DNA of 64,000 bases from contig JARLGJ010000062.1 in the NCBI GenBank assembly GCA_031296105.1, forward strand, positions 83,273 to 147,272. The letters run 5' to 3'. Of this stretch, positions 7,577 to 16,532 are shown piece after piece (position 1 is the stretch's first letter; each line of letters opens with the position of its first letter). The stretch comes from Acidobacteriota bacterium (lineage in GTDB: Bacteria > Acidobacteriota > Terriglobia > Terriglobales > Acidobacteriaceae). The notes under the pieces were generated by a model. It did not search any database. It saw nothing but the letters and a program-made list of their open reading frames with translations, and was not told the DNA's origin. The position numbers were made by a program, and so were the translations under genes.

Positions 7577-9292
7577 CTACTTCAGTTCGGGAAAGTCCTC
7601 TTCGCGATACTCGCGTTGCGCCCGTTGTCCGTTGGCCACGCTCTCGGCCTCCGCCCGGCGCAACTGCACACGGCGGATTTTACCGGAGATGGTTTTGGGC
7701 AGGTCAGAGAATTCGATGCGGCGGATGCGTTTGTAGGGCGCCAGCACCCGGCGAATGTGCTGGAAGATGGAGAGCGCCAACTCGCGCGAAGGCTCCAGGC
7801 CGGCGCGCAGAATGACGAAGGCCTTGGGAATGGCCGTGCGGATGGGATCGGGCGAGGGCACCACAGCGCATTCGACGACGTCGGGATGCTCGACCAGGGC
7901 GCTCTCCAGCTCAAAGGGACTGATGCGGTAATCGCTGGCCTTGAAAACATCATCGGCGCGGCCCACAAACGTGTAATAGCCGTCGCTATCGCGCGACATC
8001 ACGTCGCCGGTGCGATAGATCTGCCCCGTAAGATATTGCACGTTGCCGAGGTCGTCCTGGTAGCCGGGCATCAGCGCCAGCGGCGGAGGATCGAGGCGGA
8101 TGCAGAGCTCGCCTTCGTCAGTTTCGTTGTCCTCGATGTCCAGAAGGGTGAGGCGGTAGCCGGGCATGGGACGGCCCACCGAACCGAGCTTGAGAGGCTG
8201 TCCGGGCGAGTTGCCGAGCTGCGCGGTGGTTTCCGTCTGCCCGTAGCCGTCGCGGATGGTGATGCCCCAGGCGGCCTGCACGCGCTCGATGACCTCGGGG
8301 TTCAAGGGTTCGCCGGCACTGACGGCCTCGCGCAGAGAGACCTTGTAAGAAGCGAGATCCTCCTGGGCCAACATGCGCCACACCGTGGGCGGGGCGCAAA
8401 AGGTGGTGGCCTTGGCCTTGACCAGGGCGTTCAGCAATCCGGCGGCGTGGAAGCGCGCCTGATTGTAGGCAAAAACGGTGGCCTCGGCGTTCCAGGGAGC
8501 AAAGACGCAGCTCCAGGCGTGCTTGGCCCATCCGGGCGAGGAGAGATTGCAGTGCACGTCGCCCGGTTGCAGGCCAATCCAGTACATGGTGGAAAGGTGC
8601 CCGGCGGGGTAGCTGGCGTGCGTGTGCAGCACCATCTTGGGTTTGCTGGTGGTGCCGCTGGTGAAGTAAAGCTGCAAGGGATCGCCTGCTCTGGTGACGC
8701 CTTCGGACTCGAAATCGCCGGAGCAGTGGTAGCCATCCTCGAAAGGCACCCACCCCGCGGGCGCCTCGCCACCAACGGCGACGCGGCTGAGGGCCTGGAT
8801 GTGGTCGAAGCGCGCGGCGAGGTCGGCGGAGGCGATGATGTGGCGCACCTGCCCGCGCTGGCTGCGGTCGGCGATGTCGTCGGCGGTGAGCAGCGTGGTG
8901 GTGGGGATGACCACGGCTCCCAGCTTCATGGCGGCCAGGATCGCCTCCCAGAGCTGCGGCACGTTGGAGAGCATGAGCATGATGCGGTCGCCGCGGCGGA
9001 CGCCCAGCGAGCGCAGGTAATTGGCAATCTGCGAGGAGCGGTGGGAGAGCTCGGCGAAGGTCAAACGGTCTTCGCCGCCGTTTTCGTGCATCACCCAGAG
9101 GGCCGTTTGATTGCGGCGCTCGCCGCGGGCAATGGCATCAAACCAGTCCAGCGCCCAGTTGAACTCGTGCAGCACGGGCCACTGGAATTCGGCGCAGGCG
9201 GTGTGGTAGTCGGCGCGGTGCCGTAAAAGAACATCGCGGGCTGCTTTGAAGCTCTGCTGGGCGGTAACGTGGACCGCGGCCGAGGTCGTCAT
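7577..9292 (-). CDS. AMP-dependent acyl-CoA synthetase (medium-chain/acetyl-CoA synthetase-like)
   Basis: 571-aa member of the adenylate-forming superfamily, which activates carboxylic acids to acyl-AMP and then acyl-CoA. Visible motifs are the P-loop-like YFTSGTTSKPKM, YGQTETT, the hinge YRTGDVMSRDSDGYYTFVGR and the catalytic-Lys motif PKTISGKIRR near the C-terminus. The sequence resembles the medium-chain (MACS) branch more than long-chain FadD. The exact substrate cannot be read from sequence. AAGGAGGA lies 9-10 bases upstream of the ATG, supporting this start. Single gene, with its own upstream region. Confidence 0.87.
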   Translation of the reverse strand: MTTSAAVHVTAQQSFKAARDVLLRHRADYHTACAEFQWPVLHEFNWALDWFDAIARGERRNQTALWVMHENGGEDRLTFAELSHRSSQIANYLRSLGVRRGDRIMLMLSNVPQLWEAILAAMKLGAVVIPTTTLLTADDIADRSQRGQVRHIIASADLAARFDHIQALSRVAVGGEAPAGWVPFEDGYHCSGDFESEGVTRAGDPLQLYFTSGTTSKPKMVLHTHASYPAGHLSTMYWIGLQPGDVHCNLSSPGWAKHAWSCVFAPWNAEATVFAYNQARFHAAGLLNALVKAKATTFCAPPTVWRMLAQEDLASYKVSLREAVSAGEPLNPEVIERVQAAWGITIRDGYGQTETTAQLGNSPGQPLKLGSVGRPMPGYRLTLLDIEDNETDEGELCIRLDPPPLALMPGYQDDLGNVQYLTGQIYRTGDVMSRDSDGYYTFVGRADDVFKASDYRISPFELESALVEHPDVVECAVVPSPDPIRTAIPKAFVILRAGLEPSRELALSIFQHIRRVLAPYKRIRRIEFSDLPKTISGKIRRVQLRRAEAESVANGQRAQREYREEDFPELK

Positions 9293-9519
9293 GGCGACGA
9301 GTCCTCCTTAGGAGTCAGGTTGGAGTTAAGGCCGGACCCTACACCCCTGTAAGGGCCGGTGAAACGTGACCGGGGATTATGCCAGAAAGCTGGCACGAGC
9401 GCCAGCAAATGATGAAGCGTAAGAACGGGAAAAAGCATCCAAGAAACAGGCGGATATTTGTTGCGACAAATGTTGAACGCCCGATTTTATGCCGTTAGGC
9501 AGCAAGAGGGAGAAAAGCC

Positions 9520-10497
9520 TTGCACATCTCCGACCTGCACTTCCTGGTGCGCCACGGCATGCTGTGGATGTTCGCCCTGACCCTGGCCGAGCGGCTGGGA
9601 CTGCCCCTGTTCGTGACCCCTTTGCTGGTGGCCAGTGGAGCTTTGGCGGCCATGGGGAAGATGAATCCCGTGCTGCTGCTGGTGGCTACCACGGTGGCCT
9701 GCCTGGCGGGAGACACCGCGCTTTACGAATTGGGCCGCTGGAAGGGCGGCAACATCCTGAGTAAGCTCTGCCGGCTCAGCTTCCAGCCGGATAGCTGTGT
9801 CAAGCGCTCGGAAATTGAGTTGGGCAAGCACACGGGACTGTCTCTGCTGTGGGCCAAGTGGATTCCCGGCGTGGCGCACCTGGCGTTGCCCATGGCGGGC
9901 GCGGCCAAGTTGAGCCGCCGCCGCTTTCATCTTTACAACGGAATTGGCTCGGTGATTTGGCTGGTGGTGCTGGTGGCCTCGGGATATCTCTCGGTGTACA
10001 CCATCGACTGGCTGGGCTTGTTTGTGGTGACGGCGCGCTGGGCCATCGGCATTGCCCTGGTGGCGTGCATTGTGCTGATTGTTCACAGCTACCGCAAGCG
10101 GCAAAAGTTCCTGCAGGAGATGCGCATGGCACGCATCACTCCCGAGGAAGTACAGGGAAAGATTACCGCCGGGGACGCGCCGGTGATTGTGGACCTGCGG
10201 CATCCCTTGGATTTTCTGGCGTCTCCACGGACACTGCCCGGCGCGCTGCGCATTGCATCGTCGCAGATCGAAGCTCACCTGACGGAGCTGCCGGAGGGGC
10301 GTGACATTGTGGTGTACTGCACCTGCCCCAACGAAGAGACGGCGGTGAAGGTGACGCGTCAGTTGCAGGGACTTGGGCTGGGCCGCGTGCGTCCGCTGGC
10401 GGGAGGGTTGGCGGGCTGGGAAAAGCTCGGTTACCCGGTGGATCATGTTCATCGTGAAGATGAAAACCTGTTGGTCCTGGGACAAAAAACGGCCTGA
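9520..10497 (+). CDS. DedA-family membrane protein fused to a rhodanese domain
   Basis: 325 aa. The N-terminal ~190 residues are a DedA/SNARE-associated (VTT) domain with several membrane segments and the family motifs ELGRWKGG and KWIPGVAHLA. The C-terminal ~110 residues are a rhodanese domain (VDLRHPLDF; active-site loop VVYCTCPNEETA with a Cys at the catalytic position; GGLAGWEKLGYPV). DedA proteins support envelope homeostasis and lipid flipping; the fused domain suggests sulfur or redox handling at the membrane. The start is TTG, chosen because AAGAGGGAGA precedes it and no ATG fits. Confidence 0.85.
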   Translation: MHISDLHFLVRHGMLWMFALTLAERLGLPLFVTPLLVASGALAAMGKMNPVLLLVATTVACLAGDTALYELGRWKGGNILSKLCRLSFQPDSCVKRSEIELGKHTGLSLLWAKWIPGVAHLALPMAGAAKLSRRRFHLYNGIGSVIWLVVLVASGYLSVYTIDWLGLFVVTARWAIGIALVACIVLIVHSYRKRQKFLQEMRMARITPEEVQGKITAGDAPVIVDLRHPLDFLASPRTLPGALRIASSQIEAHLTELPEGRDIVVYCTCPNEETAVKVTRQLQGLGLGRVRPLAGGLAGWEKLGYPVDHVHREDENLLVLGQKTA

Positions 10498-10592
10498 GCC
10501 TTCCCCTGAGTTTTGGATCGAAACCGGGCGATTTTTTTGCCGCAGAGAATCTTATTTTTCGTCTTCGTGTTTCCCGATACACTAGAGGACGT

Positions 10593-10639
10593 AGGACGTA
10601 GCTGGCACCTGCCGCTCGGCAGTGGTCAAGCTGCGTCCT
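10593..10639 (+). terminator. Structured hairpin between the two DedA genes
   Basis: Outer 11-bp stem (10593-10603 / 10629-10639, one G-T wobble) enclosing a second small stem (CTGCC/GGCAG at 10609-10613/10618-10622), about 95 bases after the first dedA gene and 28 before the second. There is no T run. It may terminate or attenuate read-through into the second gene. Confidence 0.45.
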
Positions 10640-10667
10640 TATGTGTGAGTGGGAGAGTTAGGGACGG

Positions 10668-11330
10668 ATGTTGGTACCTTCGGATACGACGATGCTGGCG
10701 CGCCACGGGGCCCTGTGGATGTTTCTGGTAACACTGGGCGAACGGTTGGGCCTGCCCGTCTTTATTTCGCCGCTGTTGCTGGCCGCGGGAGCCATGGTTG
10801 CGGTGAATCCCATGCAATTCTGGCTGGTGATGGTGGCCACGGCCGTGCCGTGCCTGCTGGGCGATGCCATGTGGTACGAACTGGGGCGCTGGAAGGGCCG
10901 CCAGGTGATTGCCGCCATGTGCCGCATCTCGTTTGTGCCGGACTCGCTGGAGCAGAAGGCCTACGCCGGACTGAAGCGCTTCAAGGGAGTCTCCCTGCTA
11001 TACGCCAAATGGATTCCCGGCGTGGCACATCTGGCGCCGCCGGTGGCCGGAGCGGCGCGGCTGCCACGCTTGCGCTTCCATCTCTACAACGGCATTGGCT
11101 CCATTCTGTGGATCTTGATCATGCTGCTGGCGGGCGTGTTAAGCATGAGGACCTTCGACTGGATGGACGTTTTTGAACGCTCGTCGAAGTGGTCGATCGG
11201 CTTCCTTTTGGTAAGCTCGATTCCTCTGGCGCTGTATAGCTGGTGGCGCCGCCGCCAGGCTCGCGAGCGCCGCCTGGCCGCACAAAACTCCGCGGAAACC
11301 CTGCCTCAACCGGCCACCAGCAAAGACTAG
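10668..11330 (+). CDS. DedA-family membrane protein (paralogue without rhodanese)
   Basis: 220-aa DedA/VTT protein, clearly a paralogue of the N-terminal part of the preceding gene: both share RHGxLWMF, ERLGLPxF, YELGRWKG, AKWIPGVAHLA and LYNGIGS. It ends with a basic cytoplasmic tail and lacks the rhodanese domain. Several hydrophobic segments are visible. The tandem arrangement suggests local duplication with later domain loss or gain. Likely role: envelope integrity or phospholipid scrambling, as known for the family. Confidence 0.87.
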   Translation: MLVPSDTTMLARHGALWMFLVTLGERLGLPVFISPLLLAAGAMVAVNPMQFWLVMVATAVPCLLGDAMWYELGRWKGRQVIAAMCRISFVPDSLEQKAYAGLKRFKGVSLLYAKWIPGVAHLAPPVAGAARLPRLRFHLYNGIGSILWILIMLLAGVLSMRTFDWMDVFERSSKWSIGFLLVSSIPLALYSWWRRRQARERRLAAQNSAETLPQPATSKD

Positions 11331-11356
11331 GTCTGCGTTCTCCCCCCACAAAAAAT

Positions 11357-11386
11357 AAGCCCCGGACCATGTACAATCCGGGGCTT
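11357..11386 (-). terminator. Intrinsic terminator of hcp
   Basis: Perfect 10-bp stem (11357-11366 / 11377-11386) with a 10-base loop; on the minus strand it is followed by TATTTTTTG. It lies 43 bases after the hcp stop codon. It also serves as a converging boundary with the dedA gene. Confidence 0.9.
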
Positions 11387-11428
11387 GCAGGCTTACAGGA
11401 GTTTGAACTGCTCCGCTTAAGATGCGGG

Positions 11429-13072
11429 TTATTGCAGAATGGCTGCTAAATCCTGTTCCGGCGTGCTGACCGGCATCAGGTTGTAGTTTTTCTGCAAAAG
11501 GGCCAGCACGTTGGGCGTGATGAACGCCGGCAGAGTGGGACCGATGCGGACATTCTTGATGCCCAGGTGCAACAGGGTCAAGAGGATGGCCACTGCCTTC
11601 TGCTCGTACCAGGAGAGCACCAGCGACAGCGGCAGATCGTTGACGCCGCAGTTGAATGCGCCCGCCAGGGCCACGGCAATCTGAATGGCCGAGTAAGCAT
11701 CGTTGCACTGACCGATGTCGAGCAGGCGGGGAATGCCGCCGATGTCGCCGAACTGGAGCTTGTTGAAGCGGTACTTGCCGCAGGCCAGGGTGAGGATGAC
11801 GCAATCGCTGGGCACCTGCTCGGCGAGCTGCGTGTAGTAGTCGCGTCCGCTGCGCGCGCCGTCGCAGCCGCCGATGAGGAAGAAGTGGCGAATCTGGCCG
11901 GCCTTTACGGCGTCGATGACTTTGTCGGCCACGCTGAGCACGGCGTTGTGTCCAAAGCCGGTGAGGATGGTGTCGGCGGGGCCGTCCTCGAGGAAGCCCG
12001 GCAAGTCGAGTGCGGACTGGATGACGGCCGAAAAGTCCTTGCGCGAGACGTGCTGAATGCCCGGCCAGGCTACGGCTCCGGCGGTGAAGATGCGGCTGCC
12101 ATAGCTGTTCTTCGGCTGCTGGATGCAGTTGGAGGTCATCAGGATTGCACCGGGGAAGGCCGCGAATTCTTCCGCCTGATCCTGCCACGCGCCGCCGTAG
12201 TTTCCGGCCAGATTGCCATAGGCTTTCAACTTGGGATAGCCGTGTGCGGGCAGCATTTCGCCGTGGGTGTAAACCTGAATGCCGGTGCCCTTGGTCTGCT
12301 CCAGCAATGCCGCCAGGTCGGCCAGATCGTGTCCGCTGACGAGGATGGCCTTGCCCTTGACGGGGTGCAGGCGGACCGGCGTGGGCACGGGGTTGCCAAA
12401 GGCGTCGGTGTGCGTCTTGTCGAGCAACTGCATCACGCGCATGTTCAACTCGCCCACCTTCAGCGCCATGGCCAGCAGTTCGTCGAGCGAGGGCGAGGGC
12501 TGGGTGAGGAAGTCGAGCACTTCATGAATGGTGGCAAAGACCGAGGCGTCCTTGCCACCGAGCTGCATGGCGTGGTCGGCGTAGGCGGAGACGCCCTTGA
12601 TGCCATACAGGATCATCTCCTGCAGGTTGGCCACTTCATCGCCATTGTTCTGCTTTTCGTTGGGAATGCTGTAGAGCTTGCCCTGGGTGATCAGGCCGTC
12701 AAAGCTGGCTTCCGGAACAAACTTGCTGGCTCCATTGAACTGCTCGGGAGTGATCCCGCTGGCGCAGGCGACGGCCAGATATAGATTGCGCGCGCGGTCG
12801 CGCTGCACGGCCGCTTCCTGAATGATAGCGGCCACGCGGGCCGGATCGAAGTTGACGTTGGTCAGGGTGGCGAAGAGCGCTTCCACCACAAATTCGTCGA
12901 GCGAGGCATCGCGCGCCCCAAGCTGGGCGGCGCGGTGCGCGTACATGGAGACGCCCTTCAAGGCGTGCACCAGAAGGTCTTGTAAGGTTGCGGTGTTATC
13001 GTCTTTGCCGCAGACGCCGATCTGCGAGCAGCCCTGTCCCTTGGCGGTTTGTTCACATTGATAGCAGAACAT
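11429..13072 (-). CDS. hcp: Hydroxylamine reductase / hybrid cluster protein, class I type
   Basis: 547-aa hybrid cluster protein; reduces hydroxylamine and is linked to nitrosative-stress defence (NO reductase activity in E. coli). The N-terminal cluster motif is C3-x2-C6-x8-C15-x5-C21, the short spacing of class I proteins that carry a [4Fe-4S] cluster, unlike the longer E. coli class II spacing. Hybrid-cluster ligand regions can be seen (VSGHDLADL, TSNCIQQP, IGGCDGAR, LACGKYRFN). No adjacent hcr reductase gene is present. Placed alone between converging and diverging genes, with its own terminator. Confidence 0.95.
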   Translation of the reverse strand: MFCYQCEQTAKGQGCSQIGVCGKDDNTATLQDLLVHALKGVSMYAHRAAQLGARDASLDEFVVEALFATLTNVNFDPARVAAIIQEAAVQRDRARNLYLAVACASGITPEQFNGASKFVPEASFDGLITQGKLYSIPNEKQNNGDEVANLQEMILYGIKGVSAYADHAMQLGGKDASVFATIHEVLDFLTQPSPSLDELLAMALKVGELNMRVMQLLDKTHTDAFGNPVPTPVRLHPVKGKAILVSGHDLADLAALLEQTKGTGIQVYTHGEMLPAHGYPKLKAYGNLAGNYGGAWQDQAEEFAAFPGAILMTSNCIQQPKNSYGSRIFTAGAVAWPGIQHVSRKDFSAVIQSALDLPGFLEDGPADTILTGFGHNAVLSVADKVIDAVKAGQIRHFFLIGGCDGARSGRDYYTQLAEQVPSDCVILTLACGKYRFNKLQFGDIGGIPRLLDIGQCNDAYSAIQIAVALAGAFNCGVNDLPLSLVLSWYEQKAVAILLTLLHLGIKNVRIGPTLPAFITPNVLALLQKNYNLMPVSTPEQDLAAILQ

Positions 13073-13340
13073 TCGTTATTGGCTCCCCTTTGCGGAGTGA
13101 TGAAGCGAGCGTAGCGGGAGCGGAAACGGGCGGCAGCGACTAAAGTCACTGGGACGGAAAAGGGTGAAAACTCTGAGGTCTGAGGGTGCGAAAGCCGGCC
13201 GGCGGCGGGAAGTTCTGCTTGCCGGGTGGCCGCCCCGCGATTACCCTTGATAAATCCCGAACGTAGTCGAGATCCGGTGACAGACTGTTAGGAAGGTGAG
13301 CAGAGCCCGCCCCGTGCGCGGCGCTGCGGTGAGAAGTCCC

Positions 13341-14396
13341 ATGCTGCATGAGGTTGACGATCTACGGATCAAACTAACCAAGGTTGTGCTGCCGCCGGTG
13401 TTTCTGGACGAAGAGATGCCGATCACCGACGCGGCGGCGGAGACCGTCTTTGCCACGCGCCGCGCGGTATGCGACATTCTGGCCGGGCGCGACCGGCGGC
13501 TGGCCGTGGTGGTAGGCCCCTGCTCGATTCACGACACCAACGCCGCGCGTGAGTACGCCACGCGGCTGAAGGCCATCATTCCCGAGGTCAGCCAGGAGCT
13601 GCTGGTCATCATGCGCGTGTACTTTGAGAAGCCGCGCACCACGGTGGGCTGGAAGGGGCTGATCAACGATCCGTACCTGGACCACACCTACAAAATCAAC
13701 GACGGCTTGCGCATGTCGCGCCGTTTGCTGTTGGACCTGAACGAGATGGGCGTGCCGGCGGGCACGGAGTTCCTGGACATGATTTCGCCGCAGTACGTGG
13801 CGGCCCTGGTGAGTTGGGGCGCCATCGGCGCGCGCACCACGGAGAGCCAGATTCATCGCCAGCTTGTGAGCGGCCTCTCCTGCCCGGTGGGATTCAAGAA
13901 CGCGACCTCGGGCGATGTGCAGATTGCCATTGAAGCCATGCTTTCGTCCTCGAAGACGCACACGTTCCTTGGCGTCTCCAAGCATGGACAGGCGGCCATC
14001 CTGGTGACCAACGGAAACCCTGACACGCACGTGATTCTGCGCGGCGGCAGCAAGGTGGTGAACTTCACGGCCGAGGCGGTGAACGAGGTGTGCACGCAAC
14101 TGGAGAAGAACAAACTGCGCCCGCAGGTGATGATCGATTGCAGCCACGCCAATAGCCAAAAGGATCACACGAAGCAGGGCGCGGTTTGCCGCAATGTGGC
14201 GGCGCAGGTGGCCGCGGGCGACCGGCGCATCCTGGGCCTGATGATTGAAAGCAACCTGGTGGCGGGCGCGCAGAAGCTGACGACAGGTATGCCCTTGACC
14301 TACGGGCAGAGCATTACCGACGCCTGCATTGGCTGGGACGAGACAGAGACGCTGCTGCGCGAATTGGCGGCGGCGGTGCGCAAGGGAAGACCGTAG
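13341..14396 (+). CDS. aroG: 3-deoxy-7-phosphoheptulonate (DAHP) synthase, AroG type
   Basis: First enzyme of the shikimate pathway, joining phosphoenolpyruvate and erythrose-4-phosphate. 351 aa, matching the AroF/G/H class I alpha family end to end: DDLRIK at the N-terminus, VVGPCSIHD, RVYFEKPRTTVGWKGL, WGAIGARTTESQ, GFKNATSGD, MIDCSHANS and SITDACIGW. Metal-binding Cys and His in the PCSIHD and DCSHANS regions are present. The open frame starts at a GTG at 13296, but ATG 13341 gives the family N-terminus. Feedback type (Phe/Tyr/Trp) cannot be decided. Confidence 0.94.
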   Translation: MLHEVDDLRIKLTKVVLPPVFLDEEMPITDAAAETVFATRRAVCDILAGRDRRLAVVVGPCSIHDTNAAREYATRLKAIIPEVSQELLVIMRVYFEKPRTTVGWKGLINDPYLDHTYKINDGLRMSRRLLLDLNEMGVPAGTEFLDMISPQYVAALVSWGAIGARTTESQIHRQLVSGLSCPVGFKNATSGDVQIAIEAMLSSSKTHTFLGVSKHGQAAILVTNGNPDTHVILRGGSKVVNFTAEAVNEVCTQLEKNKLRPQVMIDCSHANSQKDHTKQGAVCRNVAAQVAAGDRRILGLMIESNLVAGAQKLTTGMPLTYGQSITDACIGWDETETLLRELAAAVRKGRP

Positions 14397-14413
14397 GGAG
14401 TTTACAAAAGCGT

Positions 14414-14450
14414 CCCAGGTTAACGGCCAAAGGAAGGCCGCGAACCTGGG
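14414..14450 (+). terminator. Imperfect hairpin after aroG
   Basis: 8-bp outer arms (CCCAGGTT 14414-14421 / AACCTGGG 14443-14450), a 2-by-2 internal bulge and a 5-bp inner stem (CGGCC/GGCCG), 18 bases after the aroG stop. The right arm is also the first copy of the 24-bp tandem repeat. Confidence 0.5.
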
Positions 14451-14511
14451 GCACAATCCTGTCGCGAACCTGGAGCACAATCCCGCCGCGAACCTGGGGC
14501 ACAGTGCAAGG
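14440..14511 (+). repeat. Three tandem copies of a 24-bp unit
   Basis: Units at 14440-14463, 14464-14487 and 14488-14511, each starting GCGAACCTGG and containing GCACA; the first two differ at about three positions, the third diverges at its 3' end. The length is a multiple of three, and one plus-strand frame reads as the octapeptide-like repeat NLGHNPxA, but no proper gene start is seen. No unique spacers are present, so it is not CRISPR. Confidence 0.85.
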
Positions 14512-14516
14512 GAATG

Positions 14517-14546
14517 ATGAAGGGCGGCCTGCGGGCCGCCCTTCAT
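14517..14546. terminator. GC-rich perfect hairpin between aroG and the M28 peptidase
   Basis: 13-bp perfect stem (14517-14529 / 14534-14546) with a 4-base loop, placed 17 bases from the 3' end of the converging peptidase gene. No T tract on either side. A hairpin of related sequence (GGGCGGCC core) ends the fliS gene at 27614-27635, suggesting a common terminator style in this genome. Confidence 0.6.
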
Positions 14547-14563
14547 GTTGCTGCCGGACGCGA

Positions 14564-16246
14564 TTACTTCTTCTTGGCGTCCTTGGGCTTCTTCTCATCC
14601 TTGACCGGAGCAGCCACGCCCTCGGTTTTGGTAGGCACCGTAAGGGCCTTGCGCGGGAAGGGCTGGTCGCTGTTGGCGGCATCGTACAGGAACGAGGCCA
14701 TGATGATGGAAGCTTGGATCAGATCCTCGCGCTGCGCCCGGTCATAGACGTCCATGTTGGAGTGGTGCGAGCGCGTCTCGTACTCCACCGAATCCTGAAT
14801 GAACTGGAAACCGGGGATGCCGATGCGGTCGAACGAAACGTGGTCGGTCGAGCCGGTGTCGCGCATGGTGACCGTGGTGAAGCCGAGGTCGCGGAAGGGC
14901 GCGCCCCACTTCTCGAAGATGGGCACGGCGGCGGCGTTCTCCTGCGCGTAAATGCCGCGGATTTTGCCGGTGCCGTTATCCAGATTGAAGTACACGGAGA
15001 CCTTTTCCTGGCCGGGCTTCAGGATCAAAGGCAGCGGCTTGCTGCGCATATACGAAGGAGTGTTGTCATCCTTGGGCACGTCCTCGTAGCCGAAGTGCTC
15101 CTTCACGTAGGCCTCGGAGCCGAACAGTCCCTCTTCCTCTCCGGCCCATAGGGCGATGCGGATGGTGCGGCGCGGCTTCAGGTCAAGCGCCTTCATGATG
15201 CGGACGGCTTCCATGGCGGCGGCCACGCCCGCGCCGTTGTCGGTGGCGCCGGTGCCGGAGTGCCAGGAGTCGAGGTGGCCGCCGATCATGACGACCTCAT
15301 CCTTTTTGTCGGTGCCAGGAATCTCGGCGACGGTGTTGAAGATCTTGCCGCCGTCGGGCGTCTCGCAGTGCGACTTCACGTCCAACTCGACGGTGACCGG
15401 AACCTTGCGCTCAATGAGGCGCGCCATGCGGTTGAACTGCTCGGCGGCGATGACCAGTTGCGGGATGCCGTCGGGCGAGCCGGGCTTGTAATTCTGCGTG
15501 CCCTGCACAAAGAGCAAGCCCTCGTCGCCGCGGCTGGCTTCCAGGGTGGCGGCAACTTTTTCCTCGATCAGGAATTTGTCGATGGCCTGGCTGAGGCGGC
15601 GGCGCTGTGCCATGTCCTCGCGCGTCCACACGCGGCCAGTGGGGTCGCGGTACGGACCGCCACCGAACGGGAAGCTCTCCAGGTCCTTGAGCTTGGCGTC
15701 GTCATAGCGGTGCAAAGCGGGCTCGCTCTGCGGTTTCAATTCGCGCGGCTCGCCCAGCAGGACGATCTTGCCGGCGAGCTTTCCCTTGAGCTTGGCCATG
15801 TCTTCTTCGCTCTTGATGTGCACGGCGACGACTTCTCCCTTGACGGGGCCGTTGGTCGCGGGCGTCCAGGCCTTGGGATAGCCAAGGAGAATGGCGGTGT
15901 CGGGGGCGGTCATGCGCAGAGAAACGGAATCGACGGCCCAGCCGCGGCCGAAGTCAAAGCCCTCCAGGTGCGAGTTCACCAGCCCCCAGTCCGCGAGCTG
16001 CTTCTCCGTCCAAAGATTGGCGTTCTTCAGGTTCTGCGAACCGGCGAGGCGCGGACCGATGCGGTCGGAGAGTTCGGAGAGGGTTTGCATCACCTGGCTG
16101 TTCCTGGCGCCTTCCTGGCGGATGCGGGTGACAACTCCGAGATCGACGTCCTGGGCCTGTACAGCCATGGGAGCCAGCAGGGAGGAGGAGAGCAGCGTGA
16201 CGAAAAGCAAGCGGTGGCAGAGTCTAGCGGTGAGCCGGGAGGTCAT
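14564..16246 (-). CDS. Exported M28-family zinc peptidase
   Basis: 560 aa from the chosen ATG at 16246, which starts a signal peptide (MTSRLTARLCHRLLF... ending near AVQAQD). The frame extends to 16357 but that would bury the signal peptide. A protease-associated domain region is likely in the middle, followed by the M28 metal-binding core: GGHLDSWHSGTGATDNGAG (His and Asp ligands) and WAGEEEGLFGSEAYV (catalytic Glu and Zn-ligand Glu), with a later STDHVSF segment. The C-terminus is Lys-rich. Likely a secreted or periplasmic aminopeptidase/carboxypeptidase; substrate unknown. Confidence 0.9.
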   Translation of the reverse strand: MTSRLTARLCHRLLFVTLLSSSLLAPMAVQAQDVDLGVVTRIRQEGARNSQVMQTLSELSDRIGPRLAGSQNLKNANLWTEKQLADWGLVNSHLEGFDFGRGWAVDSVSLRMTAPDTAILLGYPKAWTPATNGPVKGEVVAVHIKSEEDMAKLKGKLAGKIVLLGEPRELKPQSEPALHRYDDAKLKDLESFPFGGGPYRDPTGRVWTREDMAQRRRLSQAIDKFLIEEKVAATLEASRGDEGLLFVQGTQNYKPGSPDGIPQLVIAAEQFNRMARLIERKVPVTVELDVKSHCETPDGGKIFNTVAEIPGTDKKDEVVMIGGHLDSWHSGTGATDNGAGVAAAMEAVRIMKALDLKPRRTIRIALWAGEEEGLFGSEAYVKEHFGYEDVPKDDNTPSYMRSKPLPLILKPGQEKVSVYFNLDNGTGKIRGIYAQENAAAVPIFEKWGAPFRDLGFTTVTMRDTGSTDHVSFDRIGIPGFQFIQDSVEYETRSHHSNMDVYDRAQREDLIQASIIMASFLYDAANSDQPFPRKALTVPTKTEGVAAPVKDEKKPKDAKKK

Positions 16247-16532
16247 CCGTGAAACCTCGGAACAAAGGGAATGCTCGCGCGACTGAGCCGCGGCGAGTTG
16301 CAAAATTGTAGAAAATCTTAGCACTCCAGCAAGAAGAGGTACGGAGTGCGCAACCATTCTTAACCAAGTGCCGCGTGCGGGGCGAAGCGTGATTTTGTCC
16401 GTCGGTTCCGTTCCGGGATGAGGCCGTTACGGGAATATCGCGAGAAGAAGGCAAGCAACGAATTGTCCCAAACTGCACTAAAACTGGTGACAATGGCCTG
16501 ACAAGAGGTTTGGATTCCAGAGGGGACGACCG

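Noticed and set aside
14440..14511. Tandem repeats as a CRISPR array
   Set aside because: Units are directly adjacent with no unique spacers, and no cas gene is present.
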